Assembly (NCBI GenBank): GCA_021851865.1
Contig: JAJZBU010000028.1
Coordinates: 1 to 40,837 of the forward strand
Length of the DNA: 40,837 bases
Direction of reading: 5' to 3'
Source of the DNA: Pseudomonadota bacterium
GTDB lineage: Bacteria > Pseudomonadota > Gammaproteobacteria > Pseudomonadales > Moraxellaceae
Part shown: positions 8,882 to 17,319 of the stretch, one piece after another
Position numbering within the stretch: position 1 is the first letter of the stretch
Layout: every line of letters begins with the position of its first letter
Translations under genes and position numbers: made by a program
Notes under the pieces: generated by a model
Told to the model about the DNA's origin: nothing
Seen by the model: the letters and a program-made list of their open reading frames with translations, nothing else
Database searches by the model: none

Positions 8882-9145
8882 TCAGGACGCCTCGCCGAGG
8901 TCGAGCAGCAAGGCTGGCGCCGGTTCCGGCAGGTGAATGTGCTCAGGCTCGGAGAGCACGTCGCGTGTCACCAGCCCTTCGGCGATCTCGCGCAGGGCCA
9001 TGACGGTGGGCTTGTCGTTGTCCCAGGGCAGCTGCGATTCCTTGCCGCCGGTCGCCAGCTGGCGCGCACGCCGACTCGCCACCAGAACCAGCTCGAAGCG
9101 ATTGTCGAGTCTTTCCAGACAGTCTTCCACGGTGACCCGTGCCAT
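8882..9145 (-). CDS. rpoZ: RNA polymerase omega subunit
   Basis: An 87-residue protein starting [20 protein letters not shown], the conserved omega N-terminus. It continues with ASRRARQL and [16 protein letters not shown]. Omega helps assemble the beta' subunit and forms part of one ppGpp site on RNA polymerase. It lies between gmk and spoT on the minus strand, the classic gmk-rpoZ-spoT order that places ppGpp metabolism beside its target. Confidence 0.96.
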   Translation of the reverse strand: MARVTVEDCLERLDNRFELVLVASRRARQLATGGKESQLPWDNDKPTVMALREIAEGLVTRDVLSEPEHIHLPEPAPALLLDLGEAS

Positions 9146-9185
9146 GACGGCTACCTCAATGAAAAATAGGACTTTTCATCATACT

Positions 9186-9806
9186 TTAGAGATCGCTGGA
9201 CAGCAAGTCCCGAAGCAGTGCCGAATGTCTTTGACTTTGCTGTGGCGTGCGCAGACGGGCGGCGGCGGTGATGACGCGCAAGTCGGCGAGAGCCTGGTCG
9301 AAGTCATCGTTGACGACGAGATAGTCGAAGTCCTTGCCATGCCCCATGTCGGCGCGCGCCTGTTGCAGACGCGCGGCGATGACTTCGGCGCTGTCCTGGG
9401 CGCGCGCGCCTAGGCGTTCGGCGAGGGCGGCGAGGGTCGGCGGCAGGATGAAGATGGTGACGGCCTGCGGATAGAGACGGCGGATCTGGGCAGCGCCCTG
9501 CCAGTCGATTTCGAGCAGGACATCGCGATCGGCGGCGAGCAGGTCGGTGACGCTGGCGCGCGTCGTGCCATAGTGGTTCCCGAAGACTTCGGCGTGCTCA
9601 AGAAAGTCGCCGGCGGCGACGGCGGCGGCAAAGGCGGCGGCACTGACGAAATGATAGTCGTGACCATCGCGCTCACCCGGACGCGGCGCCCGCGTCGTGT
9701 GCGAGACCGAGACCGCCAGGGTCGGGTGATCGCGGCGCATGGCCGTGACCAGAGAAGTCTTGCCGGTGCCGGAGGCGGCGCTGATGACGAACAAGGATCC
9801 AGGCAT
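9186..9806 (-). CDS. gmk: Guanylate kinase
   Basis: A 206-residue enzyme that phosphorylates GMP to GDP with ATP. The N-terminal P-loop is SAASGTGKTSL (9-19). The GMP-binding segment SHTTRAPRPGERDGHDYHFV is characteristic of the family, as are LLEIDWQGAAQIR and the lid region with R-x-x-x-A. Length matches E. coli Gmk (207). It lies between yicC and rpoZ on the same strand; the 60-nt gap to rpoZ is compatible with co-transcription. Confidence 0.97.
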   Translation of the reverse strand: MPGSLFVISAASGTGKTSLVTAMRRDHPTLAVSVSHTTRAPRPGERDGHDYHFVSAAAFAAAVAAGDFLEHAEVFGNHYGTTRASVTDLLAADRDVLLEIDWQGAAQIRRLYPQAVTIFILPPTLAALAERLGARAQDSAEVIAARLQQARADMGHGKDFDYLVVNDDFDQALADLRVITAAARLRTPQQSQRHSALLRDLLSSDL

Positions 9807-9871
9807 AGGGGACTCGAGGGTGGCCAGTCCCCGCCATTATAGCCTGCGTCGCCGCACTGGTGCAGGCGCGG

Positions 9872-10726
9872 TCACTCGAGATTCTGCACCTGTTCACGCA
9901 GTTGCTCGATGATGAGCTTGATTTCGACCGCCGCCATGGTCTGTTCGGCGGCGACCGACTTGGCGGCCAGGGTGTTGGCCTCGCGGTTCATTTCCTGCAG
10001 CAGAAAGTCGAGTTGCCGACCGACCTGGCCGCCACATTCGAGGATGCGCAGGAACTCACCGTTATGGGTGCGCAGACGCGCCATCTCCTCGGCGACGTCG
10101 CTGCGTTGTGCCAGCAGCACCAACTCTTCGTGCAGACGCTCACCGCTCGCTTCCGGCACGGCGGCGAGAAGGAGGCGGCGCAGACGTTCGCTCTGCTGCG
10201 CGAGCAGCTGGGGCAGGGCGGCTTCGAGGTGTTCGAGGTGGCCAGCAAGAGCGAGCAGACGCTCTTCCAGAATACGGCGCAGGGCTTCGCCTTCACGTTC
10301 GCGCGCGGCGATGAACGGGCGCAAGGTGGCGGTGACCAGATCGAAGACGCTCTCCTTCGCCAGCGTCGTCGGCGTACTGTTGAGCACGCCGGGAAAGCGC
10401 AGCACATCGAGCGCCTGCAGCGGGGCGCTGTGGCGCGCCATGGCGTCGACGTCGGCGGCGAGCTGGATGATACGGGCAGCGAGCTCGCGATCGAAGGTCA
10501 GGTCAGCTTGCCGCACCTGCGTCTCATGCACCCAGAGCTCGACTTTGCCGCGTTGCAGATGCTGGCGCAGATGCTCGCGCAGTTCCGGCTCCAGGGCGCG
10601 CAGCGTGTCCGGTAAGCGCAGATGCAGCTCGAGGTGGCGATGATTGACCGAGCGCAGTTCACAGCTGAGAGTGTGCGGGCCGACGGAGCTGTCCTGGCGG
10701 GCGAAGGCGGTCATGCTGCGGATCAT
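9872..10726 (-). CDS. yicC: YicC-family endoribonuclease
   Basis: A 284-residue protein with the family's N-terminus MIRSMTAFAR and conserved ELRSVNHRHLELHLRLP. The C-terminal signature KSVAAEQTMAAVEIKLIIEQ is near complete. E. coli YicC has been reported to act as an endoribonuclease that works with PNPase on small RNAs; the family is stress-related. It is divergent from rph across about 100 bp, the same arrangement as in E. coli and Pseudomonas. It is the first gene of the minus-strand unit that continues to gmk. Confidence 0.93.
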   Translation of the reverse strand: MIRSMTAFARQDSSVGPHTLSCELRSVNHRHLELHLRLPDTLRALEPELREHLRQHLQRGKVELWVHETQVRQADLTFDRELAARIIQLAADVDAMARHSAPLQALDVLRFPGVLNSTPTTLAKESVFDLVTATLRPFIAAREREGEALRRILEERLLALAGHLEHLEAALPQLLAQQSERLRRLLLAAVPEASGERLHEELVLLAQRSDVAEEMARLRTHNGEFLRILECGGQVGRQLDFLLQEMNREANTLAAKSVAAEQTMAAVEIKLIIEQLREQVQNLE

Positions 10727-10796
10727 GGTGCGTCCTTGCTGAAATCCTGCGCCAGTATGGCATAGCTTGACGCCGAGCAGGAACCTCGACTTCGGC

Positions 10797-10802
10797 TATA
10801 AT
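10797..10802 (+). promoter_or_regulatory. -10 element of the rph promoter
   Basis: A perfect TATAAT lies 25 bp before the rph ATG, with GAGGAG between. The nearest -35-like hexamer, TTGACG (10767-10772), is 24 bp away, which is too far for sigma-70, so the -35 must be weak. The leader would be about 20 nt. Confidence 0.5.
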
Positions 10803-10827
10803 GGCCCTTTCAACGAGGAGAAAACGC

Positions 10828-11544
10828 ATGCGTCCATCCGGCCGCGCCTTCGATCAGATGCGCGAAGTAGGTCTGACCCGTCACTACACCCGTCACGCAG
10901 AGGGGTCGGTTCTGGTCGAATTTGGTGAGACGAAAGTGCTGTGCACGGTCAGCGTCGATGGCAGCGTACCGCGGTTTTTGCGCGGCAGTGGCTCAGGCTG
11001 GATCACCGCCGAGTACGGCATGTTGCCGCGTTCCACCCATACACGCAGTGAGCGTGAGGCGGCGCGCGGCAAGCAGAGTGGCCGCACGCAGGAGATTCAG
11101 CGCCTCATCGGCCGTTCCCTGCGCGCCGCCGTCGATCTCAAACGTCTGGGGGAGAACACGCTCCACGTCGACTGCGACGTCCTGCAGGCGGACGGTGGCA
11201 CGCGCACGGCGGCGATCACCGGTGCCTGTGTGGCGCTGGTCGATGCCCTGACGCTCATGCTCGAGCGCAAACAGATCAAGCAGGATCCGCTCAAGGCGCT
11301 GGTGGCGGCGGTGTCGGTGGGTATCGTCGACGGTGAGGCGGTGCTCGATCTTGACTATGCCGAGGATTCGTCCTGTGATACCGACATGAACGTGGTCATG
11401 ACGCAGCACGGTGGCTTCATCGAGATTCAGGGGACAGCGGAAGGTCAGCCTTATCAGCGCAGTGAGGTGGATCGCCTGTTGCATCTGGCGGAAGGCGGCA
11501 TCCAGCGCCTCGTCGCCTGCCAAAAGCAGGCCCTCGGCTGGTAA
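10828..11544 (+). CDS. rph: Ribonuclease PH
   Basis: A 238-residue phosphorolytic 3'-5' exoribonuclease that trims tRNA 3' ends. From the ATG at 10828 the length equals the E. coli enzyme (238). The upstream in-frame ATG at 10801 is rejected because it lies on the -10 element and lacks an RBS, whereas GAGGAG sits 7 bp before 10828. Conserved features: MRPSGR at the start, [48 protein letters not shown] and TDMNVVMT. Two regulator genes follow at once on the same strand. Confidence 0.97.
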   Translation: MRPSGRAFDQMREVGLTRHYTRHAEGSVLVEFGETKVLCTVSVDGSVPRFLRGSGSGWITAEYGMLPRSTHTRSEREAARGKQSGRTQEIQRLIGRSLRAAVDLKRLGENTLHVDCDVLQADGGTRTAAITGACVALVDALTLMLERKQIKQDPLKALVAAVSVGIVDGEAVLDLDYAEDSSCDTDMNVVMTQHGGFIEIQGTAEGQPYQRSEVDRLLHLAEGGIQRLVACQKQALGW

Positions 11545-11546
11545 GC

Positions 11547-12347
11547 GTGGCGACGGTGATCATCGCCCGCAACCTCATCCTCGACCTGGTGCTGGCGCGG
11601 CATCCGCGCCCATGCTCGGTGCGCGAGTTCATCGTCGCCGGCCAGGTTTTCGCGATGAGTGAGAACAGCATGCGTGTCGCCGTAGCGCGACTGGCGCAGC
11701 AGGGATTGGTGCACTCGGCCGGGCGCGGGCTCTATCGTATGGGCGTGGCGGCGGTGAGTCTGGCGCAGGAGGTCGGTGCCTGGCGGCAGGCGGAAAAGCG
11801 CATGCGCAACTGGGGCGGCGATTACTGGATGATTTACACGGCCGATCTCGGACGTAGCGATCGGACGCAGCTGCGCGCCATGGGCCGCGCCCTGTCACTC
11901 GCTGGATTTCGCGAATGGCGGCGCGGCCTGTATGTGCGGCCGGACAACCTCAGGGATGATCTGGACGCCTTGCGTGCGCGTCTGTGTGCCCTGGGTTTGC
12001 CGCCGGAGGCCCTCTGTCTGCGCCTTGACGGCGCCGTGGTGCCGACGGCGGAAGTGCAGGTGCTGTGGCCGCTGGCCGATCTGCAGCGGCAGTATCGCGA
12101 GCAGAGTGAGCGTCTGCGCGCCTGGCGCCTGCAAGAGACCGCAGCGACTCTGGCCGAGGCGGCACGTGAGTCTTTTTGTCTCGGTGACGCGGCGATCCGG
12201 GCGGTGGTGTTTGATCCGTTGCTGCCGATGGCCTGGGTCGATGCGGCGCAAAGACAGAACTTCTTTGCCGAGGTCAGGGCCTTTGATGCGTATGGACGCG
12301 GCATATGGGAGCGTTATTTTGAACAGGCCTTGCCAGGCCGTAGCTAG
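11547..12347 (+). CDS. PaaX-family transcriptional regulator
   Basis: A 266-residue protein starting at a GTG two bases after the rph stop. An N-terminal winged helix (about 1-70; FAMSENSMRVAVARLAQQGLVHSAGRGLYRM) is followed by the PaaX middle domain (WMIYTADLGRSDRTQLRAMGRALSLAGF, with RRGLYVRPDN) and a C-terminal helical domain ending in ERYFEQALPGRS. PaaX represses phenylacetate catabolism and senses phenylacetyl-CoA. No paa genes occur in the window, so the effector and targets here are unknown. It is followed 12 bp later by a WYL protein and is probably co-transcribed with it. Confidence 0.8.
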   Translation: MATVIIARNLILDLVLARHPRPCSVREFIVAGQVFAMSENSMRVAVARLAQQGLVHSAGRGLYRMGVAAVSLAQEVGAWRQAEKRMRNWGGDYWMIYTADLGRSDRTQLRAMGRALSLAGFREWRRGLYVRPDNLRDDLDALRARLCALGLPPEALCLRLDGAVVPTAEVQVLWPLADLQRQYREQSERLRAWRLQETAATLAEAARESFCLGDAAIRAVVFDPLLPMAWVDAAQRQNFFAEVRAFDAYGRGIWERYFEQALPGRS

Positions 12348-12359
12348 GGAGATCGCGGG

Positions 12360-13235
12360 GTGGGCCGAGATCAGGAGCATGATGCGCGTGGCGGACGCCT
12401 GCGTTTGGCGCTGGAGATTCTACGCTGGATTCCGCATGGGCAAGGAGCCACCGCCAGAGAACTGCACGCGCGTCTGCGTGCCGCCGCCATTGACACCAGT
12501 CTGCGTACGGTGCAGCGGATCTTGCATGAGGATCTGGTGCCTCTGTGCGGCATCGTCTGCACCCAGGACAAGATGCCTTTTCGCTACGTCTGGCCGGCGC
12601 AGGAGATCACCTGGCCGCAGACCTTGCAGAGCCCGCAGGACAGCATGCTGGTCGCCATCGCGCGCGCCCATCTCGCCCTGCCCGTGACGTCGGCGCCGGG
12701 CTGGGATAACAAGCACAGAGTGCTCGATGCCACGGTGCCGCCGAACGTGGCGCGCATGAGCGAGACGGTCTTGCACGCGGTCAGCACCGCCCTCTATCAT
12801 GACCGCGAGATCCTGCTGCACGCCGATGATAGCGCGCTGGCGCCTCTGCACCTGCGCCCGCTCGGCCTCCTGTTGTGCCAGGGGCAGCTCGATCTCGTCG
12901 CTCTCGTCTTACCGGAAGAGACGCTGCGTTACCTGCCTCTGGCCGGGATGGGGCGCATCGAGGTGACGGCGCGGACTTTTCAGCGCCCGGCGGATTTCGA
13001 TCTGGCGCAGGCCATGCAAACGCGTCTACGCTTTCACACCAGCAAAGCGGTCGTCGCGCAGCTGCAGGGGCATCCGCAACTGCGTACGCACAGCATCACC
13101 GAACACGTCCAGGGCATGGAGGTGTGCGCCTATGCCATGGATGAAGCGGCGGCGCAGGCGTGGTTGCATCGACACAAAGATGACATTTGGAATGTTGACA
13201 AAAACGCTTGGAATGAGGACGACGAGCGCACCTGA
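12360..13235 (+). CDS. WYL-domain transcriptional regulator
   Basis: A 291-residue protein from a GTG at 12360, preceded by AGGGAG with 8-bp spacing. The N-terminus (about 10-60; GGRLRLALEILRWIPHG and SLRTVQRILHEDL) is a DeoR-like winged helix. Residues about 140-200 form a WYL-type domain (LHADDSALAPLHLRPLGLLL, then ETLRYLPLAGMGRIEV), although the WYL triad itself is not canonical. A C-terminal extension (about 215-285) resembles the WCX region. WYL proteins bind nucleic acid or nucleotide ligands and often control defence or DNA-damage genes. None are visible nearby. Confidence 0.75.
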   Translation: MGRDQEHDARGGRLRLALEILRWIPHGQGATARELHARLRAAAIDTSLRTVQRILHEDLVPLCGIVCTQDKMPFRYVWPAQEITWPQTLQSPQDSMLVAIARAHLALPVTSAPGWDNKHRVLDATVPPNVARMSETVLHAVSTALYHDREILLHADDSALAPLHLRPLGLLLCQGQLDLVALVLPEETLRYLPLAGMGRIEVTARTFQRPADFDLAQAMQTRLRFHTSKAVVAQLQGHPQLRTHSITEHVQGMEVCAYAMDEAAAQAWLHRHKDDIWNVDKNAWNEDDERT

Positions 13236-13238
13236 GCT

Positions 13239-13838
13239 TCAGCCGTGCTTGCGCGCCGCACTGATGGTGTAGGTCGCGCCCTGCTTGCGTTTCTCGGCCT
13301 GGCCAAAGACTTCGGTCAGGGTGCGCGCCATGAATTCGCGCAAGCCATTGATGCTGACGACGACGAACTCTCCTCCCGGGCGCAGACGTTCGAAGACGTC
13401 GACGAGAAAGAGATAGTGCTGCTCCTTGCTCGCCTTGGCGGGGAGATTGCAGACGACGAGATCGAAGCGGCGATCGCCCGGGATGTGCTGCAGGCCATTG
13501 CTGAGCAGGGCTTGCGCCTGCGTCAGCCGCAAGCGTTCGATATTGCGGCGGGCGTATTCGACGGCGACGAAATCCTTGTCCACCAGCAGCACCTGCGCCT
13601 GTGGCGCGCGTAGCGCCAGGGTCAGACCGAGCACGCCGTAGCCGCAGCCGAGATCGAGGATCTCGCGGCGGTTCTCGGCGTCGACATGATCGAGCAAAAG
13701 CCGCGAGCCCTCATCGACCGCTTCGGGCGAGAACAGCCCCCAGGTGCTGACCAGGTCGAGCTGTTGCTCGCCGATGCGGGCGTGGATGGAGATGTCCTGG
13801 CGCCAAGCGGCGATCTGCTCATCACTGGGGCGGGCCAT
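13239..13838 (-). CDS. RsmC/RlmG-like class I methyltransferase
   Basis: A 199-residue SAM-dependent methyltransferase of the MTS (small) type. Motif I is DLGCGYGVLGL (62-72), the motif II acidic residue is in LLVDKDF, and motif IV is NLPA (131-134), a variant of the NPP(F/W/Y) seen in N-methyltransferases of rRNA guanine. The single MTS domain lacks the pseudo-domain of full-length RsmC. The start at 13838 has GGAAG 7 bp upstream; an in-frame ATG at 13856 would add six residues. It follows xthA on the minus strand. The substrate is not determined; rRNA is likely by family. Confidence 0.8.
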   Translation of the reverse strand: MARPSDEQIAAWRQDISIHARIGEQQLDLVSTWGLFSPEAVDEGSRLLLDHVDAENRREILDLGCGYGVLGLTLALRAPQAQVLLVDKDFVAVEYARRNIERLRLTQAQALLSNGLQHIPGDRRFDLVVCNLPAKASKEQHYLFLVDVFERLRPGGEFVVVSINGLREFMARTLTEVFGQAEKRKQGATYTISAARKHG

Positions 13839-13873
13839 GCGGGCGCTTCCGGTCATTCATCGAGGCGAGCAGT

Positions 13874-14710
13874 TTAACTCTGCGCCGCGGTGTCGGCCAA
13901 GGCCGGATCGAGATCATGCGGATCGAGTTCATAGTGCACCAGCAAGGGGGCGTGATCGCTGAAACGCGGCTCCTGGTAGACGCGGGCTGAACGCGCCAGC
14001 GCGGCGATGGCGGGCGTGGCGATCTGATAGTCGATGCGCCAGCCGACGTTCTTGGCGCGTGCCTGGCCACGCTGACTCCACCAGGTGTAGGCTTCGCCTT
14101 CGGCCTGTGGGTGGAGATGGCGATAGACGTCGACGAGGCCGAGATCGTTGAAAAGGCGATCCATCCAGGCGCGCTCGTCGGGCAGGAAGCCGCTGTTGTT
14201 GAGGTTGCCGCGCCAGTTTTTCAGGTCGATCTCGCGGTGGGCGATGTTGACATCGCCGAGCAGGATGAACTCACGCTCCTGGCGCAGCTGGCACAAGTGC
14301 GGATAGAGCAAGGCAAGAAAGCGGTATTTCGCCTCCTGACGCGGGGCGCCGCTCGAGCCGCTCGGAAAATAGCAGCTGATCAGCGACAGCTTGCGATCGG
14401 GACGGTCGAAGCGTGTCTCCACCCAGCGCCCTTCGGCGTCGAATTCGTCATGGCCGAGGCCGTAAATGACGGCGCTCGGCGTGCAGCGCGTGTACAGGCC
14501 GACGCCGGAGTAGCCCTTCTTTTCAGCGTAGTGGAAATAGCCGTGCAGGTCGCCGGCGCGGGCGAAGGCGGGTTCGACCTGGGCTGCTTGCGCCTTGAGC
14601 TCCTGGACGGCGACGAAGTCGGGGCGCACCTCCTGTTCCAGCCAGTGAAAAAAACCTTTGCTCGCGGCGGAACGCACGCCATTGAGGTTGCTCGAAACGA
14701 CGGTCAGCAT
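13874..14710 (-). CDS. xthA: Exodeoxyribonuclease III
   Basis: A 278-residue AP endonuclease/3'-exonuclease for base-excision repair. Catalytic residues of the exo-endo-phosphatase fold are all present: N8/N10 (SSNLNG), E37 (VQELK), Y114, D153/N155 (LLGDVNIAH), and D252/H253 (FSDHAPLL). The WRGNLNNSGFLPDERAWM segment is typical of XthA. Its position beside pyrE and near rph is where pseudomonads carry crc, a catalytically dead paralogue; here the active site is intact, so an active nuclease is favoured. It is divergent from pyrE across about 110 bp. Confidence 0.93.
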   Translation of the reverse strand: MLTVVSSNLNGVRSAASKGFFHWLEQEVRPDFVAVQELKAQAAQVEPAFARAGDLHGYFHYAEKKGYSGVGLYTRCTPSAVIYGLGHDEFDAEGRWVETRFDRPDRKLSLISCYFPSGSSGAPRQEAKYRFLALLYPHLCQLRQEREFILLGDVNIAHREIDLKNWRGNLNNSGFLPDERAWMDRLFNDLGLVDVYRHLHPQAEGEAYTWWSQRGQARAKNVGWRIDYQIATPAIAALARSARVYQEPRFSDHAPLLVHYELDPHDLDPALADTAAQS

Positions 14711-14767
14711 GAAAGTGGTGATCCAAGATGACGGAGGACGTGGCCATTATCGACGATTCGCACGATA

Positions 14768-14796
14768 TAGGCACCCGTCGCGCAACACGTTATGAT
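14768..14796 (+). promoter_or_regulatory. Putative pyrE promoter
   Basis: TAGGCA (14768-14773) and TATGAT (14791-14796) with 17-bp spacing. Initiation near 14803 would leave a leader of about 20 nt, too short for the rph-pyrE style attenuator of E. coli. Confidence 0.4.
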
Positions 14797-14821
14797 CGGG
14801 GCTCGCTTGCATGGAGTCGGC

Positions 14822-15466
14822 ATGAAAGAGTATCAGCGGGAATTCATCGAGTTCGCCCTGCAAAGAGGCGTCCTGCGGTTTGGCAGCTTCACCCTCAAGT
14901 CGGGGCGGCAGAGTCCATATTTCTTCAACGCCGCCCTCTTCAACGACGGTCAGGCGCTCGCCCGTCTGGCGCGCTTTTACGCTGCCGCCTTGGTCGATAG
15001 CGGCCTGCAGCCAGACATCTTGTTCGGACCGGCCTACAAGGGCATTCCCCTGGTGGCGGCGACGGCGGTACAGTTGTTCGAGCACCATGGCCGCGATCTA
15101 CCCTGGTGTTTCAACCGCAAAGAGGCGAAGGACCATGGTGAAGGCGGTCAACTGGTCGGCGCCCCTCTCCTCGGCCGAGCCCTCATCATCGACGACGTCA
15201 TCACGGCGGGGACGGCGGTGCGCGAAGTTCTCGCCCTCATCGCCGCCGCTGGCGCGCAGCCGGCGGGAGTGCTGGTCGCCCTGGATCGCCAGGAACGCGG
15301 CCAGGGACAGCTCTCCGCTTTGCAGGAGGTGGAACGGGAGTTCGCCATTCCGGTGCGTGCCATCGTTCGCCTTGACCAGCTGATTCAGTTCCTCGAACAG
15401 CGGCAGGATGGTGACGAGCATCTGGCCGCCATACGCGCTTATCGCCAACGCTACGGTGTCGACTGA
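14822..15466 (+). CDS. pyrE: Orotate phosphoribosyltransferase
   Basis: A 214-residue enzyme that makes orotidine 5'-phosphate from orotate and PRPP in pyrimidine synthesis. Start at 14822 gives [20 protein letters not shown], matching the E. coli N-terminus. The upstream in-frame ATG at 14792 is part of the -10 element. Conserved: [39 protein letters not shown] and the PRPP loop [12 protein letters not shown]. gshB follows after 10 bp with its own RBS, so pyrE may head the run to ruvX. Confidence 0.97.
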   Translation: MKEYQREFIEFALQRGVLRFGSFTLKSGRQSPYFFNAALFNDGQALARLARFYAAALVDSGLQPDILFGPAYKGIPLVAATAVQLFEHHGRDLPWCFNRKEAKDHGEGGQLVGAPLLGRALIIDDVITAGTAVREVLALIAAAGAQPAGVLVALDRQERGQGQLSALQEVEREFAIPVRAIVRLDQLIQFLEQRQDGDEHLAAIRAYRQRYGVD

Positions 15467-15476
15467 GGAGCTCGCC

Positions 15477-16424
15477 ATGCGCATCGCCACGCTGCTCGAT
15501 CCCTGGGAGAGCCTGCATCCGAAGAAGGACACCAGCCTCGCTCTGCTCGAAGCGGCGGCGCTGCGCGAGCATGAACTCGTCATCTTCGAAGCTGCTGATC
15601 TCGCCGTGCGCGACGGCTGCGTCCGTGCCCGCGTCCGGCCCTTGCGCCGCGAACGCGGCAGCGTCTTCGGGTTTGAACGTCAGGCGGCGATCATGGTCGA
15701 TCTTGCGAGCATGGACGCCATCCTCATGCGTAAGGATCCGCCTTTCGATATGGCCTACATCTACATGACCTATGCGCTCGAGCTCGTCGAGCGTACAGGC
15801 GTGCAGGTGATCAACCGGCCACAGTCACTGCGCGACTGCAACGAAAAGTTCTTCATCAGCCAGTTTCCGCAATGCTGCGCTCCGACGCTGATCGCTGCTG
15901 ATCTGCAGGAACTGCGCGCTTTTCACGCCGAACAGGGGGAGATCATCCTGAAACCCCTCGATGGCATGGGCGGCCAGGGCATCCTGCGTATCGGCCGCGA
16001 CGGCATGAACCTGGCGAGCGCCTTCGAGCTGCTCAGCGCCGGTGGCCGTCAACCGATCATGGCGCAACGCTATCTGGCGGCCATCGCCGCCGGCGACAAG
16101 CGCATCCTTATGGTCGACGGCGAGCCCGTTCCTTACGCCCTGGCGCGCCTGCCGGGCGAGGATGCGACGCGCGCCAACCTCGCCGCCGGTGGCCATGGTG
16201 TCGTTCAGGCGCTGAGCGCGCGCGATCGCTGGATCTGTGCCGAGGTCGCGGCGCAGCTGCGGCAGCGCGGCCTGCGTTTCGTCGGCCTCGACGTCATCGG
16301 TGATTATCTCACCGAGATCAATGTCACCAGTCCGACCTGCGTACGCGAGATCGAGGCGGAGCAGGCGGTGGGCATCGGTGCGCGTCTCATCGCCTCCTTG
16401 GAGGCCGTGCATGCGGCGCGCTGA
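15477..16424 (+). CDS. gshB: Glutathione synthetase
   Basis: A 315-residue ATP-grasp enzyme joining gamma-glutamylcysteine and glycine. The start at 15477 has GAGGAG upstream and gives MRIATLLDPWESLHPKKDT, the family N-terminus. Conserved: MRKDPPFDMAYIYMTYALEL, INRPQSLRDCNEK, the glycine-rich loop LKPLDGMGGQGI, and LTEINVTSPTCVREIE at the metal/substrate end. Length matches E. coli GshB (316). tonB begins six bases after its stop. This gshB-tonB linkage is known from Pseudomonas. Confidence 0.97.
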   Translation: MRIATLLDPWESLHPKKDTSLALLEAAALREHELVIFEAADLAVRDGCVRARVRPLRRERGSVFGFERQAAIMVDLASMDAILMRKDPPFDMAYIYMTYALELVERTGVQVINRPQSLRDCNEKFFISQFPQCCAPTLIAADLQELRAFHAEQGEIILKPLDGMGGQGILRIGRDGMNLASAFELLSAGGRQPIMAQRYLAAIAAGDKRILMVDGEPVPYALARLPGEDATRANLAAGGHGVVQALSARDRWICAEVAAQLRQRGLRFVGLDVIGDYLTEINVTSPTCVREIEAEQAVGIGARLIASLEAVHAAR

Positions 16425-16430
16425 GGCGAA

Positions 16431-17270
16431 ATGATGGCGGCCCAGGTCTCTTCCGGCGATCGATTGGCCTTCACCTTGGTGCTGGCGGCGCTCCTGCACG
16501 CCGTCATCCTCCTCGGCGTCGGCTTCACCATGCCGCGGGCGCCGGCGGTGCAGGTCATGGAAGTGACCCTGGTGCAGCATCGCAGCGAAGCGCGGCCGCG
16601 GCACGCCGATTATCTCGCCCAGGCCGATCAGCAGGGCAGCGGCAGTTTGCGGCAGGCCATGTTGCAGAGCACGACGGAGCAGGCGGTCTTTCATACCGCG
16701 ACCATCCAGACGACGATGGCGCCGGCGCACGCGCAAGAAGCGATCGACGCCCGGCGCATCGTGCATAGCCGTGGTGACCAGGCGCTGCTGCAGGGGCGAC
16801 GCGGTGCCGAGACGGCGAGCCGTGACACCCCCGGTTCCGACGCCAGCGCGGCGCAGATCGCCTCGCTTGAGGCGCGTCTCGCCGAGCGTCGCCAGGCCTA
16901 TGCAAAACGACCGCGCATTCGTTCGGTCTCGACCGTGTCGACCCGCTATGACCGCGATGCCCTCTATATCGACGCTTTTCGCCGCAAGGTCGAGATGGTC
17001 GGCAATGAGGACTACCCTGCCGCCGCCCGCGCCCGGCATCTCCAGGGCGCGGTACGCCTGCTGGTGGCGTTGCAGCGCGATGGCCGCGTCGATCACATCG
17101 TCCTGCTGCATCGCTCCGGATCGGCCCTGCTCGACGCCGCCGCTGAACGTAGCGTCTGGCGGGCGGCGCCTTTTCTGCCTTTTCCTCCGGCCATACGCCG
17201 CGATACCGACATCCTGCAGATCATCCGCACCTGGAAGTACAGCGATCATCTGAGTTCCAGCGGGGAGTGA
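16431..17270 (+). CDS. tonB: TonB-family energy transducer
   Basis: A 279-residue protein with one N-terminal membrane anchor (about 12-34, LAFTLVLAALLHAVILLGV) and a periplasmic C-terminal TonB domain (about 185-275): YPAAARARHLQGAVRLLVAL, then the FPPAIRRDTDILQI end. The middle (about 50-180) is Gln/Ala/Arg-rich and lacks the long Pro-Glu/Pro-Lys linker of classical TonB. It resembles the gshB-linked TonB of Pseudomonas (tonB3, implicated in twitching motility). ExbB/ExbD are not encoded nearby. Given pilT/pilU in the same window, a role in pilus function or a specialised receptor is possible. Confidence 0.85.
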   Translation: MMAAQVSSGDRLAFTLVLAALLHAVILLGVGFTMPRAPAVQVMEVTLVQHRSEARPRHADYLAQADQQGSGSLRQAMLQSTTEQAVFHTATIQTTMAPAHAQEAIDARRIVHSRGDQALLQGRRGAETASRDTPGSDASAAQIASLEARLAERRQAYAKRPRIRSVSTVSTRYDRDALYIDAFRRKVEMVGNEDYPAAARARHLQGAVRLLVALQRDGRVDHIVLLHRSGSALLDAAAERSVWRAAPFLPFPPAIRRDTDILQIIRTWKYSDHLSSSGE

Positions 17271-17319
17271 TGGTCGGCGGCAGAAATGCTAGGATGAAAG
17301 TCGTCTACGGAGGATGGTG

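Noticed and set aside
10774-10779. A -35 element for the rph promoter
   Set aside because: No hexamer at 16-18 bp from TATAAT resembles TTGACA; the TTGACG further upstream is 24 bp away.
13874-14710. Crc catabolite repression protein
   Set aside because: The locus fits, but all ExoIII catalytic residues (Asn8/10, Glu37, Asp153, Asn155, Asp252, His253) are present, while Crc proteins have lost several of them.
15825-17249. A 474-residue open frame on the minus strand across gshB and tonB
   Set aside because: It is fully antisense to two genes with clear family motifs, has His/Arg/Asp-rich composition typical of GC-rich shadow frames, and no RBS or recognisable domain.
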